A stretch of 6,940 bases of DNA, taken from the NCBI GenBank assembly GCA_034668785.1, contig JAXDOS010000050.1, positions 1-6,940 on the forward strand, written 5' to 3'. Of this stretch, positions 6,511 to 6,940 are shown one piece after another (positions within the stretch are counted from its first letter, which is position 1; each line of letters opens with the position of its first letter). A program made the translations under genes and the position numbers. Under the pieces are notes generated by a model. It was not told the DNA's origin and made no database searches. It saw only the letters and a list, made by a program, of their open reading frames with translations. This DNA is from CANKHA01 sp034668785 (GTDB lineage: Bacteria; Pseudomonadota; Alphaproteobacteria; Rhizobiales; Xanthobacteraceae).

Positions 6511-6650
6511 CTTCCGTCTCCAGGCGGCTCGCCCTCTTCATGGGATCATACAACGTGATTCGGAAATGCAGAGCCTTTGTGTTTATCTCTCGCGGGTGTG
6601 GCCTTCCGGCGCACGCTTTCCGCTCCTATAGGCAGGGTGATTAGCACCAC
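6511..6650. promoter_or_regulatory. Divergent intergenic region between the MscS channel and antiporter genes
   Basis: These 140 bp should hold promoters for both genes. On the minus strand, TATGAT (6550-6545) would be a fair -10 element placing the start about 28 nt before the channel ATG, with GGAG at 6521-6518. On the plus strand, TATAGG (6628-6633) is a weak -10 candidate close to the antiporter start. Neither has a convincing -35 partner, and no clear operator was found. Confidence 0.3.
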
Positions 6651-6940
6651 ATGGCCTCACTCGATTCAATCAGCTTGGCTATTCTTTTCAGCGCACTGCT
6701 GGTGCTGGCCGGCATCCTATCGAGTCTGATTGCGTTGCGCTTCGGTGCGCCGTTGCTGTTGGTGTTTTTGCTCGTCGGCATGCTCGCGGGCGAAAATGGG
6801 CCCGGCGGAATTACGTTCGAAGATGTGCGGATGACCTATACGGTCGGCTCCGTAGCGCTGGCGCTTATCCTCTTCGACGGCGGCTTGCGAACGCGGTTTC
6901 AGACCTTCCGTACGGTGCTTGTCCCGTCGGTTTTACTGGC
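6651..6940 (+). CDS. K+/H+ antiporter, CPA1 family, NhaP2/CvrA-like (N-terminal part, cut by window end)
   Basis: Only the first 96 codons are present; the frame is open at the window edge. The translation starts MASLDSISLAILFSALLVLAG, followed by LRFGAPLLLVFLLVGMLAGE, then GPGGITFEDV and ALALILFDGGLRTRF. These match the NhaP2 (CvrA) pattern as I recall it, namely a first helix, G-x-P-x-L-x-x-F-L-x-x-G-M-L-A-G, G-x-G-G-I, and I-L-L-D-G-G-x-R-T. Proteins of this family exchange K+ (or Na+) for protons across the inner membrane and protect cells at high K+ or low osmolarity. A TAG codon at 6642-6644 blocks any upstream in-frame start, so the ATG at 6651 is chosen, although its ribosome site is poor (AGGG about 13 nt away). 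The C-terminal TrkA-C/CorC-like regulatory region of NhaP2 cannot be checked here. Confidence 0.88.
   Translation, partial: MASLDSISLAILFSALLVLAGILSSLIALRFGAPLLLVFLLVGMLAGENGPGGITFEDVRMTYTVGSVALALILFDGGLRTRFQTFRTVLVPSVLL

Overview
The window looks like chromosomal DNA from a moderately GC-rich Gram-negative bacterium. An alphaproteobacterium, perhaps Hyphomicrobiales, is the best guess from the style of the proteins, but no rRNA or other marker is present, so this placement is only inference. I see no mobile element, CRISPR array, tRNA or rRNA.

Layout, left to right. Positions 1-122 hold nothing recognisable. A short gene for a predicted exported, basic, two-cysteine peptide lies on the minus strand (123-359). 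To its right are four minus-strand metabolic genes, read right to left: an IlvD/Edd-family sugar-acid (aldonate) dehydratase (5083-3272), a PEP mutase/isocitrate lyase superfamily enzyme (3269-2427), a DHRS6-like short-chain dehydrogenase (2352-1594) and a plant/CrtF-type SAM-dependent O-methyltransferase (1500-490). The first two are separated by 2 bp and the others by 74 and 93 bp, so one operon is likely. Upstream of the dehydratase, also on the minus strand, is a multi-helix MscS-family mechanosensitive channel (6510-5161). Divergent from it across 140 bp is the start of a CPA1-type K+/H+ antiporter resembling NhaP2/CvrA (6651 to the window edge).

How the genes may work together. The dehydratase should make a 2-keto-3-deoxy-aldonate. 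The dehydrogenase resembles enzymes that oxidise such compounds (2-keto-3-deoxy-L-fuconate type) to 2,4-diketo acids. The PEPM/ICL-fold protein belongs to a superfamily whose members break or form bonds next to 2-oxo acids, including hydrolytic C-C cleavage. Together they suggest a non-phosphorylative oxidative sugar-acid route in which a PEPM/ICL enzyme might replace the usual FAH-family diketo-acid hydrolase. This is the most interesting hypothesis here, and it is inference from gene order. The methyltransferase has no obvious place in that route. The channel and antiporter form a separate ion/osmotic-stress pair.
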